Shown: positions 48,488 to 58,825 of the stretch, one piece after another
How positions within the stretch are numbered: position 1 is the stretch's first letter
Layout of the letters: the number at the start of each line of letters is the position of its first letter
NCBI GenBank assembly: GCA_903813345.2
Contig: CAIIXF020000001.1
Span: 40,333,366-40,397,365, forward strand
Direction: 5' to 3'
DNA length: 64,000 nt
From: Owenia fusiformis
Lineage: Eukaryota; Annelida; Polychaeta; Sabellida; Oweniidae
The notes under the pieces: model-generated
What the model saw: the letters and a program-made list of their open reading frames with translations, nothing else
What the model was told of the DNA's origin: nothing
Database searches by the model: none
Made by a program: the position numbers and the translations under genes

Positions 48488-49122
48488 CTAGTGAATAACT
48501 TTGGTCTGCTTGTGAATCGTCTTAACGTGCTTGTTAATTGTAACTGAGTCTAGCCCCATCTTTTTGTAAGCAACTTTGGCAGATTGGACAACGTTAGCCA
48601 GGGAAGTGGAATGCATCGTAGAATTCTGCCCAGTGCAGTCGACATCCCATACAGGCACACGTCCTATGACCGGAACGTTGGTATCACTACAGCAGAGACG
48701 ATCGCCGGTTATGTCCGGTACAAAAGTGGCCATTTCCAAATCACAGGCCCCTGCCTGGTAGAATGTATTTATCCGTCTGCCTGGCGGTAAAATTGGATAG
48801 AAATGACGCTCGCAGAATAATTGACCCAAGGTTTTATCTCGTCCTTCTACGACAACGACGTTAAAGAGCCCTGACCCCCAGAATGCCCTGGCGTCAGACT
48901 TGCAGTCACGTGGACATTGTCTCAACAAATCCCAGCAGGTTTCACATCCTGCAGGTGCTTGTTCCACTCTATTAGGGAAATCATGCAAGACACGACCAAG
49001 CTCTTCCTCCCCTGCAGTTTCGTTGTTTTCTATTCGAAACTTGCAATAACATATCTCGGTGCCGTTCTGGGTCGGTAACGTCGGACTTGGCGTAGTCTTG
49101 GGGGCATCTGTCACTTTAGCCG
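48488..49122 (-). CDS. Exon 8: Thr/Pro linker and Cys-rich C-terminus, stop codon
   Basis: The acceptor CAATTGCAG opens a 635-nt last exon ending in TAG at 48488-48490. A Thr/Pro-rich linker (TDAPKTTPSPTLPT) is followed by about 150 residues with 11 cysteines (CYC, CETC, CPRDC, FCERH, ACDLE, LCCSD, DCTG) that I cannot assign to a family. The tail is Lys/His-rich, without a membrane segment. Confidence 0.85.
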
Positions 49123-52100
49123 CTGCAATTGGAAACAATCAATGAACAAGTGTTACAACGCATGATATGAACTGATAAACTGATACATGTATCTCAAGTG
49201 TGGCCCCGTCTTACCCATTGGTTCCCTGCTCCAAGTATTCATTGCTACTTACCTATATTATCCAACGACATTCCAAGGGGATACCCATAACCGTTCGTGG
49301 AACAGTGCCCTGATAACATCGCTAAATGTTTCACATTCACATCGGTATGTCTGATAGAATTGGTCATAGCACCGGCATTGAAACTGGTGAAGGCGTAATC
49401 AGAGCCTGGAACGTCTCTCCAAACAGCGCCAGTTTCTGTAATGTTTTCACCATTGAATAGCATTCCTACCGTCTTGTCCTTGTTTACTACAACACTAACG
49501 TAGTTTGTGTATTCTTTATCGTCGAATGTATCAGGGGCTTGGAATTGGTCACTCTGCACAAACTGTGAAACGCTAGGGACAATGGACATGAAGGGACCAG
49601 AACCACCCTGGTTATTGTCTGCGAGTCGACCTTTGTTGTATTGTACAACCATGCACCTTCTTGAGCACTTGATGAAGTGAGCAATATCAGATGGGATGTC
49701 AAATTCCGCGAAGCCTCCCTGAACTAGCGTCTGTGTGAAGCCGTTAGGTTGAGAAACAATGGTTCCATCTTCCGCAGCGATTACCCTGATGATGTCGCCC
49801 CCGTAGCGCCCCGGTACAGGCACAACCACATGATCATAGCCCCAAGTTTGAACTGGAGGAATTTGTTCTTCTAAGTGGCCAAAGTAATTTACATTAGCGG
49901 GTACTTGTGTATATTCTGCTCCTGAGAAGACCGCCACTGGACGGTTGGAGTATACAATTGTACCTGTGAGATCACTTTCGGCTGCGTAAAGATATGTCTG
50001 CAAGTCATTCAATCTCACTTCCAAGGCATTATCGTAGTCATAGTCCTGACCAACCTTTCTTGCAAACCAAACGGTCGTGTCGTCAGCTGTGGCGACTACA
50101 GCAATCGTTGAGTCGTAGATGCTGAATGGAGCATAACAGGGCACGATATACTGTGTTCCGAGAAGGGCGTGGGGTAAGGCGAGGAAAGAATCGGCTCCGT
50201 CTGTAATCGTATTGAAGCCAGACACGGTGATGTTGACATCAGATCTTATACGGATCCCCTTGTTCTCTGTACCATTTATTAATCTTATGAAGTTGGGCAT
50301 ATCTACACGGACAAACGTTTCTGGAATTAACGTAAAGTTCATCGTATCGCCAGTGAATGGACTGTACACCTCGACGCTAGCAACTGCTTCCGATGTGATA
50401 AAAATTTCTGTCTCCCCGGTAGTGGAAAACTCAGGCTGGGTCAGGAAGGCAATGGAAAATGTTGTCCCTTTGTTGGTATTCCCAACTTCTAAAATATGAA
50501 TAACAACTCCAATTATAATTTGGCACCGATAAGAAACTGCGATCAGAAGCAAAACATGAGTAGCGTTATCATTGGAAAGACGTGGGTCAATCAAATACGT
50601 CATTTATTTTAGCCTTTTGGGAACTCAAATGAGACTCTATCTTGTAGACGAAGTGGTACCGAGAAAAGCGGATTTTACCGGAGAGTGCTGTTTGATCCCT
50701 ATACCACCATACAATAAATTACCTGGATTACTGGTGAAATTCTCTCTCTCACTTTCACCAAATACATTATAGAGAAGCCTGAAGCCAATGAAGTTTGTGT
50801 CCCCGTCAGTACTGAAGTGGAGCCTGAATGTGTCTCCGACCACCTCATCTACAAGATAAAGTTCAAAGCACAAATAAATTATTTTGACCGGAAAGCAAAG
50901 CAGTGTACAAGGAAACAAACCCCAGTATCCTAACCTTTTATAAAACGCTCATAACAATAATTAAAAAGAGACAACGCATACGAGTTTACGTACAAGAAAA
51001 TAATTATTTCTAAATGAATTAAATAAATGTACTAACTTGAGTCAGAATGATGCACATGCCATTTTTCATTCACTCTTTTACTACTAATCTTGTGCATATA
51101 TTTATTTTATTCCATAATACTACTGTTTTATCCCTCTTAAAATCATATATACTCGAAAAATCATATTGTCCCTGAAAAAAAATCATATATACTCGAAAAA
51201 TCATATTGTCCCTATTTTTTCGAAAAAAGGTTCATTTTTTCAAAAAAAAATCATTTTTTCTAATTTTTCATTTTTTTCAAAAAATTGTTTTTCCCATTTT
51301 TCCAATTTTCGAAAAATTATTTTTTTCAGAAATTTTCATTTTTTCAAAAAATTGCAATTTTTCAAAGATTTTCATTTATTTCAAATATTTTCATTTTCGA
51401 ATCATTTTTTCAAACATTTTCATTTTTTCAAAACTTCATTTTTTTTCAAAAATTTTCATTTTTTTCAAAAATTTTCATTTTTTCAAAAATTTTCATTTTT
51501 CCCAGAAAATTCATTTTTTCAATTTTTTCAATATTTCTTTTTCCTTGAATTCTCAAAAATTAAATGATTGAATAAAATTCATATTGAAAATCAAGCATGA
51601 AATAACCTATATGTATCATTTTTATGCGTTCTCTTTGTATTTGAATACCACAAAAATCTGAGAATTCTCACATATATAGGTTTGTCCGATCTGCATAGCT
51701 GATGTGTCAGATCTACCGTTTCCATGGTACCGTTCACTTTGAGTTTGGGTATACAAAAAGTCATAATTTCTCTCCGTTCTGAACTCTTCCACAAAAAGCG
51801 TTACGAACTCTCCCGGCTTGAGACCCATGATGAGCATATCGCAGAGATGAGAGTCGGGGTAGGTGCCAGGATAATTGGTACTTGTAATTACTCCCTCTCG
51901 ACCTTCGTAATACTTTGGACAATCGTGGGTGTCTGAAATCAAATGAATTCGACAATCGCCTTATTTCTAAAGAGAGTTGATATTGTTTTCACTGGGCAAT
52001 GCACAGGATAACTCAACAAAATTCATCGCAATATATTATATAAAACCATAACCCAAGCCAAGCCACATAAATTAAACCCGGCCTATCTCAACTCAAGTCA

Positions 52101-54872
52101 ACAAAGGTAACTCATTCATTTTTGGTCTGATTCGACCATATGCGTCATCTATTTATTCAAAAGTGATTTAAAAACATTTCTAGACAACTCGTACACCCCT
52201 GTAAAATAAAATAAAATAAAACAGACAAAAAGGCCAGACACATACTTTGGTGATGTAGTATAGAGTCATTTGAAGGTTGAACTTCCAATGAGTGAAACTT
52301 TGACCTCTTTAAAACGCAATTATAAAAAGAACCTCTCGATCATGATGAATGGTAATATCACACATTACATGTTTTTAAAAAAAAATCAAAGTTGCATATT
52401 GTATTTAGATAAAATGCGATCGAATATTTGTTTGCTCTTTATTTATTTAGTATATAAGCACTGATAAATCTGAAACATAGGATCAAATCCCGGATAAGGA
52501 CTAATGTCAATCCACATTTTACATCAGCCATTAGCATATGTAGCATCGTCATGGTTACTCATCAATATCAAAAGATTAAACCATCACCATAATAGCTCAA
52601 GTAAATAAAACTAAAAATTGACTCAATGAGATATTTTAAGAAAATGAATCGACATGTGAGTCCTACTTGGTCCAAGTTCACAGTTTGGTCCCGAGCTTCC
52701 CAGACTACAAAGACAGGTGTAACCAGGCCCAGGTTCAACAACGTCGTAGCTGTGGCATCGTCCGTTACTGCATGATCTGCCGTCACACTCCTCTGTAAGG
52801 ACATTTGACATGCAAATCAATAAAAAGTACTCAAGTCAGATCTTGGATAACATATATCACCCTTCTTGTAAAGGGAGAGTATATGTTTACAAATTAATTG
52901 CTGAAAATAGATGAATCGAATAAGAACAAAAAGACAATACTGATGTATGCGCTTTCTGATTGATCTGTGACTAGTTACCTGTTTTATTGTTTGAGCCATC
53001 CCCCGGTTCTATGAATATCTCCAACGCAAACCCTTGTGTTGGGGTGGTTGTCCGTGCGTCCAATGCCATAACGAACTCGTCATCGTATGTGCGGACTAAA
53101 TAGGAGTAAATGAATAAGTTGAGCTACACGTGAGAAAACTTCCACTCGAAGTATTCTACAGCTCGTTCACAACCAGCTTGAGCCAGCTGATCTAAGCCAT
53201 AAAGAATATATATATCTGTCAGATCGATCAACTTGGGCAAGCCACAAACAATGTTAAAAGTTTTGAAATATAGTTTCAAATGTATAGTATCCATACCCTA
53301 TCTTAATGTGTAACATGATATAGGGTCTATTTCATAACCTGGACCATGGCAACCGAATTCAAAACATGTCTGATACTTATCCCGTTCCCGGACTATAGTC
53401 CTGCACTGAGCGCATTCATTTGCCTGTACGATTACAACTTGGGAGAATTATCTACGCCCCTTACACTTAAGATACCTACCTCAATGCATTATAGAACTCA
53501 AGATGTAACTTCTAATATATTGGAACCGCCGATTGTCTGGGTATATCGGCAGAACGGGAACATTTTCTCTTTTTCATCGAGAGAGATTACATCACTTTTC
53601 AAAATGGCGGTTGGATTTAAAAGGGGAATCCCCCGTTTGGCTGTCCCGGATGTAGCCCGGAAGTACCAATATGGAGGAATTTGACGGTTGAAATAAGTTA
53701 AATGTTACACGCAAATATTGCGATCAAAAACGAAAATGTCTTCGTTCTGCCGATAAACCCAGACAATTGTGGATTCAACTACACGAAAAGAATGCTAAAT
53801 TACCAAGGAATCTATTGAAGTAGGTATCTGAAGTGTAAGATCAGTAAAAGATTCTCCCATGTTGTAATCGCACAGGCAAAAGATTGAGATGTTCACAGGA
53901 CCATAGTCCGGGAACGGGATAATCTGATACCAGGTACATGATAACACTTACATGTGTAAGTCCTGCCAATTTGTAGGGCAGTGGGTTCAGATGAACCGTC
54001 CCCGTAGTAGATACGATTATTCAACCGAAACATATCCCGACTGAAGCGTTGATTGTAGAGCCTGAAGTTGCTGACGTACATGCGTACAACTTTCTGCGTT
54101 CCTCGTGGCTGGGTAAATAAAATCCTGTAGAGACATTGGGATTGGGCAGGATAGTTGTTTGGGTAGCCGGGACTCTCGAGTAGTATGATGTCATTGTCGG
54201 TGATATTCTGGCTACAAGCAGGAGCTGGAAATCATTCGTATCTAGATATTTTAACATTTTTGCACCCATCATGATAACATGCCAATTTCTCCATCCCAAG
54301 TTTGGACGATATCAGTGTTTTGGATTGAATAAATCTTGTGACATCACGTGCTGATGAATAAACTGTTGCAAAATATTTATTCCAGGTGGTATAAACTATC
54401 AATTTGCGTCCAACATTTCTTTATGCAAGTTTTCACACGGAAACATTTTCGCAGATTTAGAGTAGAATGACCCCCTATTGTTCCAAGACCACGTCTTCAC
54501 GTAGAGATGAATGTCACATATTATCATCACTGATTTTTTTACCACTTGCCCAAATGGACGATTTTTGTACACAACAAGCTCCGAATGACAAAATGCTTGT
54601 CTCCGTCTCAATAAGCAATGTTATAACCTATTATTCTACATCAACATAACCAAAAGATGCAAGGAAAATTATTTTATCAATTAAAATAGCACATAGTGTG
54701 TAGTATTCGAAAAATAATTTATGAAAAATTTGCACGAAACTCAATTGAATCAGATAATGCATCCACAGGTGAATTTTATCTATATTTGAAGAATGTAAAG
54801 AAAACATGACTTACCTTGCGATAATGCTAACTGAAGCGTTGCCAAAGCAACACAAACTGAGAAAAGCATCAT
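48488..54872 (-). CDS. Secreted CUB-EGF-CUB-IgGFc-binding domain protein, complete eight-exon gene
   Basis: Eight exons join in one frame (54872-54815, 54224-53952, 53095-52979, 52792-52667, 51932-51672, 50848-50723, 50488-49253, 49122-48488), 2832 nt, 943 residues. Each junction has AG/GT signals and every intron is phase 1. The order is signal peptide (1-19), CUB1 (about 24-145), EGF (151-190), CUB2 (195-310), IgGFc-binding N-terminal-type domain (322-730), Thr/Pro linker and an 11-Cys region (about 745-943). There is no transmembrane segment or GPI signal, so the product should be secreted. CUB and EGF modules bind proteins, calcium or glycans; IgGFc-binding domains occur in mucus-associated and invertebrate immune proteins. 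A role in mucosal defence or extracellular matrix is inference. The domain calls are by eye; exon structure is strong because all eight frames agree. Confidence 0.9.
49253..50488 (-). CDS. Exon 7: IgGFc-binding domain
   Basis: A single 1236-nt exon, phase 1 at both ends, acceptor ATATTTTAG, donor GTAAGT. It opens with GNTNKGTTFSIAFLTQPE and continues with repeated beta-strand/turn units such as IRSDVNITVSGFNT, YIVPCYAP, VAVFSGAEYTQVP, GYDHVVVPVPGR and LSGHCSTNGYGYP. This matches the IgGFc-binding protein N-terminal family (Pfam PF17517 as I know it). Four cysteines are visible. The whole domain on one symmetric exon makes it a portable module. Confidence 0.9.
50723..50848 (-). CDS. Exon 6: last third of CUB domain 2
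   Basis: 126 nt, phase 1 at both ends, acceptor TATCTTGTAG, donor GTAATT. The peptide YEVVGDTFRLHFSTDGDTN and FIGFRLLYNVF completes CUB2. A short Ser/Glu/Asn-rich linker with a possible N-glycosylation site (NFT) follows. Confidence 0.88.
51129..51215 (+). repeat. Tandem duplication of about 45 bp
   Basis: ATCATATATACTCGAAAAAT plus CATATTGTCCCT occurs twice in a row, in the intron that splits CUB2. Confidence 0.8.
51216..51560 (+). repeat. T-rich simple repeat (CATTTTTTCAAAAATTTT type)
   Basis: About 345 bp of drifting TTTTCATTTTTTCAAAAA units in the intron between exons 5 and 6 of the CUB/IgGFc gene. The three long open frames over it are low-complexity artefacts. Confidence 0.88.
51672..51932 (-). 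CDS. Exon 5: first two thirds of CUB domain 2
   Basis: 261 nt, phase 1 at both ends, acceptor TTTGATTTCAG, donor GTGAGA. It encodes CPKYYEGREG, the CUB motif STNYPGTYPDSHLC, and ends at GQTYI, exactly the place where CUB1 is split (GRTYT). The shared split point shows the two CUB units arose by exon-pair duplication. Confidence 0.9.
52667..52792 (-). CDS. Exon 4: EGF-like domain
   Basis: 126 nt, phase 1 at both ends, acceptor CCTTACAG, donor GTAGGA (weaker than the others but the only one that keeps frame). Six cysteines stand in EGF spacing: CDGRSC, SNGRC, YTCLC and PNC. No calcium-binding consensus (D-x-D/N-E) is seen at the start. Confidence 0.88.
52979..53095 (-). CDS. Exon 3: last third of CUB domain 1
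   Basis: 117 nt between TTTAG and the donor GTAACT, phase 1 at both ends. The peptide FRTYDDEFVMALDA and GFALEIFIEP are the last CUB beta-strands; a short linker (GDGSNNKT) leads to the EGF exon. The second Cys pair common in CUB domains is absent here. Confidence 0.85.
53371..53932. mobile_element. Fold-back element in intron 2 of the CUB/IgGFc gene
   Basis: Arms of about 205 nt (53371-53580 and 53725-53932) pair, for example ATCCCGTTCCCGGACTATAG with its complement near 53910 and TTGTCTGGGT-TATCGGCAGA with the complement near 53750. One end lies about 20 nt from the donor of exon 2. No target duplication found. Confidence 0.82.
53952..54224 (-). CDS. Exon 2: first two thirds of CUB domain 1
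   Basis: The acceptor TTTCCAG precedes the exon and the donor GTAAGT follows it; 273 nt, phase 1 at both ends. It encodes APACSQNITD, then the CUB hallmark SPGYPNNYP, a central strand set, and YGDGSSEPTALQIGRTYT. Only one of the usual CUB cysteine pairs is visible (CSQN and QCLYR). Confidence 0.9.
54815..54872 (-). CDS. Exon 1 of CUB/IgGFc gene: signal peptide
   Basis: Two tandem ATGs start a 19-codon signal peptide (MMLFSVCVALATLQLALSQ) with a hydrophobic core and small residues before the probable cleavage site. The exon ends in CAAG followed by the donor GTAAGT, leaving phase 1. The first ATG (54872) was taken; the second is in frame one codon later and would give the same mature protein. 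Confidence 0.88.
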
Positions 54873-55341
54873 CTTCTAGCTTGAATCAAACAATGTGGAA
54901 AAGGATTGACTGATGCCTACGAAGACTTACAGAGTATTATCTTCTGGACGGTTATCACAAAGTACGTTTTAGACCTCTTCAAATTTACTAAATTGAACAC
55001 AATGGGTGCTTTATCTTAAAACACACAAAAAGAGATGTGATAACATATACTTTTACAAAGAACGCCCTTCGTAGACAAGGTGAAACATATGATCTCTAAA
55101 ACACTTTTAACAATGCACAACTCTCGTGACCCGTGATCATCATTAGTTCCTCGTCTAGTAATAACTTATTACTGTCATCTACTGATCTAGAGAATTATAG
55201 ATCTCGAGTGAACCAACCTTGCAACCGTGTTCTGGAAAGGTTATCAAACGTAGAGAACTAACTCGTATCCACAACTATTTTTGATGTAACACTTTTTTAC
55301 AGTATTAATTTTCATTTTTAAATTGCTCCTCGAAATGTATT

Positions 55342-56812
55342 TTGAATGAAAAGCCCCGAAGTATTGTCATCACACCAGTGAATGAAATGTCCCGTTGTAT
55401 TGTAATGACGCCAGTATGAATAAAATGTCTCGTAGTATTGTAATGACACCAGTATGAATGAAATGTCTCGTAGTATTGTAATGACACCGGTATGATTGAA
55501 ATGTCCCATAATATTGTAATGACACCAATATGAATGAAATGCCCCATAATATTGTAATGACACCAGGATGAATGAAATGCCCCATAGTATTGTAATGACA
55601 CCAGTATGAATGAAATGCCCCATAGTATTGTAATGACACCAGTATAAATGAAATGTCCCATAATATTGTAATGACACCAGTATGAATGAAATGCCCCATA
55701 GTATTGTAATGACACCAGTATGAATGAAATGTCCCATAATATTGTAATGACACCAGTATGAATGAAATGTCTCGTAGTATTGTAATGCCACCAGTATGAA
55801 TGAAATGCCCCATAGTATTGTAATGACACCAGTATAAATGAAATGTCCCATAATATTGTAATGACACCAGTATGAATGAAATGCCCCATAGTATTGTAAT
55901 GACACCAGTATGAATGAAATGTCCCATAATATTGTAATGAAACCAGTATGAATGAAATGCCCCATAGTATTGTAATGACACCAGTATAAATGAAATGCCC
56001 CATAGTATTGTAATGACACCAGTATAAATGAAATGCCCCATAATATTGTAATGACACCAGTATGAATGAAATGCCCCATAGTATTGTAATGACACCAGTA
56101 TGAATGAAATGTCCCATAATATTGTAATGACACCAGTATGAATGAAATGTCTCGTAGTATTGTAATGACACCAGTATGAATGAAATGCCCCATAGTATTG
56201 TAATGACACCAGTATAAATGAAATGTCCCATAATATTGTAATGATACCAGTATGAATGAAATGCCCCATTGTATTGTAATGACACCAGTATGAATGAAAT
56301 GTCCCATAATATTGTAATGACACCAGTATGAATGAAATGCCCCATAGTATTGCAATGACAACAGAATGAATGAAATGTCCCATAGTAGTGTAAAGACACC
56401 AGTATGAATGGAATGTCCCATAGTAGTGTAAAGACACCAGTATGAATGGAATGTCCCATAGTATTGTAATGACACCAGTATGAATGAAATGTCCCTTAGT
56501 ATTGTTATCACACCAGTTTGAATGAAAAGTCCATTAGTATTGTATTGACATCAGTTTGAATGAAATGTATCTTAGTATTGTAGTGACACTAGTATGAATG
56601 AAATGTCTCTTAGTATTGTAATGACACTAGTATGAATGAAATGTCCCTTATTATTATAATGGCACCAGTATGAATGAATTCTCCCATTGTATTGTAATGA
56701 CACAAGTACATGACAATACTTGAATGACTGAAATGTCCCTTAGTATTGTTATGACACCAGTATGAATGAAATGCCCATTAGTATTGTAATGACACCAGTA
56801 TGAATGAAATAT
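55342..56812 (+). repeat. 38-bp minisatellite, about 38 units
   Basis: Unit GTATTGTAATGACACCAGTA followed by TGAATGAAATGTCCCATA. Unit variants (GCCCCATAG, GTCCCATAAT, GTCTCGTAG) recur in a five-unit order, about 190 bp. It starts about 470 bp upstream of the CUB/IgGFc start codon. The 355-397-codon frames open in all three minus frames are a by-product of the 38-bp period without stops. Confidence 0.95.
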
Positions 56813-58141
56813 TGTAGTGTATACTGTATGTATGTATTGAATGTAACTGCATGTAAATTGTTTTTATTTGATATTAAAATAAATAAAATAATTATAGAAG
56901 AAACAAAAGTTTTCATTAGTGGAACATACATTAACAGTTACCTTCCTCAGGATTTATAAAATGCTTCCAGTTTTAAGAGTGTCTTGTGTCACATTTATTT
57001 CTGCTTGGCATTTAACGATGTTCCATGCGTTCTATTGTCATGATTCAAGTATACTACTATGAGGGACATAGTAATAAAAAAATTATCATCTAAAATGTCG
57101 TTAAATACAAAAAGAATGTAACTATATGATATTATTGACATATGAATTGTGGTTTCACATTAAAATTGTGATCCTTGTAAGAGTAAATGAAATTTTGAAG
57201 GTTTTTTAACATTGTGTCATTGGGGGATTTAGCCCGACCATTTTTAGAAAACTTGAAAATCTCTAGAATTTGAATAAAAGTAAATAACAGGGCAAAAACT
57301 AAGTTGTTTTGATAGAAAATTAGACACAGAATTCAAATAGAAGAAAATATTAGTCTTTAGTGGTTAAAAATGCAGATCTCCTAAAATCTCATTAAAACGA
57401 GACCTTAACGAGATTTCAAAGCTATATGGAGAAGCCACTATTAGATAGATGCCTTCATTAGGCTATTCTCTGTACTTGTGTCCGTGCCTAATTTTGAGTA
57501 GCGAGTGTAAATTCTTTTCGGAAACATGATTATGTTTTCTCTGTAATATGAATTGGAGATAACTGACAAAATATAGATAGCCTAAAATATAAATTTTGTG
57601 TTTTTGAACATGCGGAAATTCGATAAATTGCGTTATTTTTCGATAATTTACGAGACTTTCAGTCACGTGATATATTTGTACGATGTAGAATAGCTGCGTG
57701 GCCATTTTGCAAATCTCGAAGTCACGTGACAAAATATCGAACAACAACACAAGTTATCGAATATTACTTTATTGCATTCGGTAAATAGCAAATTAGCTTT
57801 CGGTAAAATGGATTAACTATGTCATAGAAAATAAACCATTTGGTAAATATAGGCAAACTTATTTCGGTAGGGTTCAAATAGAAATTCAATATTGTGCATA
57901 TAATGTCAGTGTTACTCTTAAGGAATACCATAACAATTTACGCAAAAATATCATTTAACGAATGAAATATGTAATTTAATGCACATTGTATTAAGTGATT
58001 GGCTATTTTGAAAACTTAATTTGCTGTAACAAACATATAAACGTTTTTACCGAAGGGAAAAATGATTGAGTGAATATAAATGTTTCATATATCGAATATA
58101 TTTGAAATTAATGAATAAAGAAGCAAAAATAATGCCATAGT
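56813..58141. other. No gene recognised
   Basis: AT-rich; GTCACGTGA occurs at 57662 and 57721. No coding frame or known repeat. Confidence 0.35.
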
Positions 58142-58450
58142 AGACTGAGGTTACTTTGCGGTTGAACGTCGTGGGATACGGAGGTCCCGCGTTCGAGCCC
58201 CAGGTACGGAGTTGTTGATCATTGTCACTACGGGCACTCGGTCCGAAGGTCCAACCGTTTACCGGCCCTTGGCATGGGTTGGTTCTCTGGCCGCTCTTGC
58301 CGGAGACAGATTGTGAGACTGTGGTTGGTTCCTCCACTAACGTGCTTTGGTAAACTCCGGGAGTCATATAGTATGGTAGCGGGCCCCCACCAAGGGCAGT
58401 AGTGGAACGACGCGAATCGGTCCCAGTATGGTTGCCTTGCAACTGAAGAG
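58142..58450 (+). repeat. Probable tRNA-derived SINE
   Basis: GC-richer than its surroundings. CCCGCGTTCGAGCCCCAGG fits a tRNA B box, with a weak A box about 45 nt before it, then about 230 nt of unrelated body. Only one copy is in the window, so the SINE call is uncertain. The 131-codon minus frame across it looks incidental. Confidence 0.5.
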
Positions 58451-58825
58451 ACTCGAGGAAATCATGCCATTCGCAGTGACCCAGAAAAGACTTTTGCTTT
58501 TTAATTTGACGTTTTAATTCATTTATTTACATACCTTATTCATATTACTTTCCAGGCAGTTATGATTTTTATTGGTCAAATGAATAAACGAGACATATAG
58601 ATACTATTAAATACATCTAGATAGTATCAAAACCATTCGATTTGTCGGGCATACATAAAATAACACTTGAAAACACAACACACATAGCTGCAGTAGCATT
58701 TGGCACAGTCGGTTCCCACGCTCTATCATTTTGTGCGGTCATCATAAGCCGGATAAGGAGGTACGGTTGCTTGGACCATGGGCTTTCAACAGAGTCAAGA
58801 AATTGGCATGGATACTTTGAGAAAT

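Noticed and set aside
51166-51571. Frames of 87-133 codons rich in Phe, Ser and Lys
   Set aside because: Low-complexity T-rich intron repeat.
55305-56511. Three overlapping long minus-strand frames of 355-397 codons
   Set aside because: They arise because the 38-bp repeat has no stop in three minus frames; the peptides are the same repeat read in rotation.
58047-58442. 131-codon minus frame
   Set aside because: It crosses a tRNA-like SINE candidate; GC-rich repeats often leave open frames.
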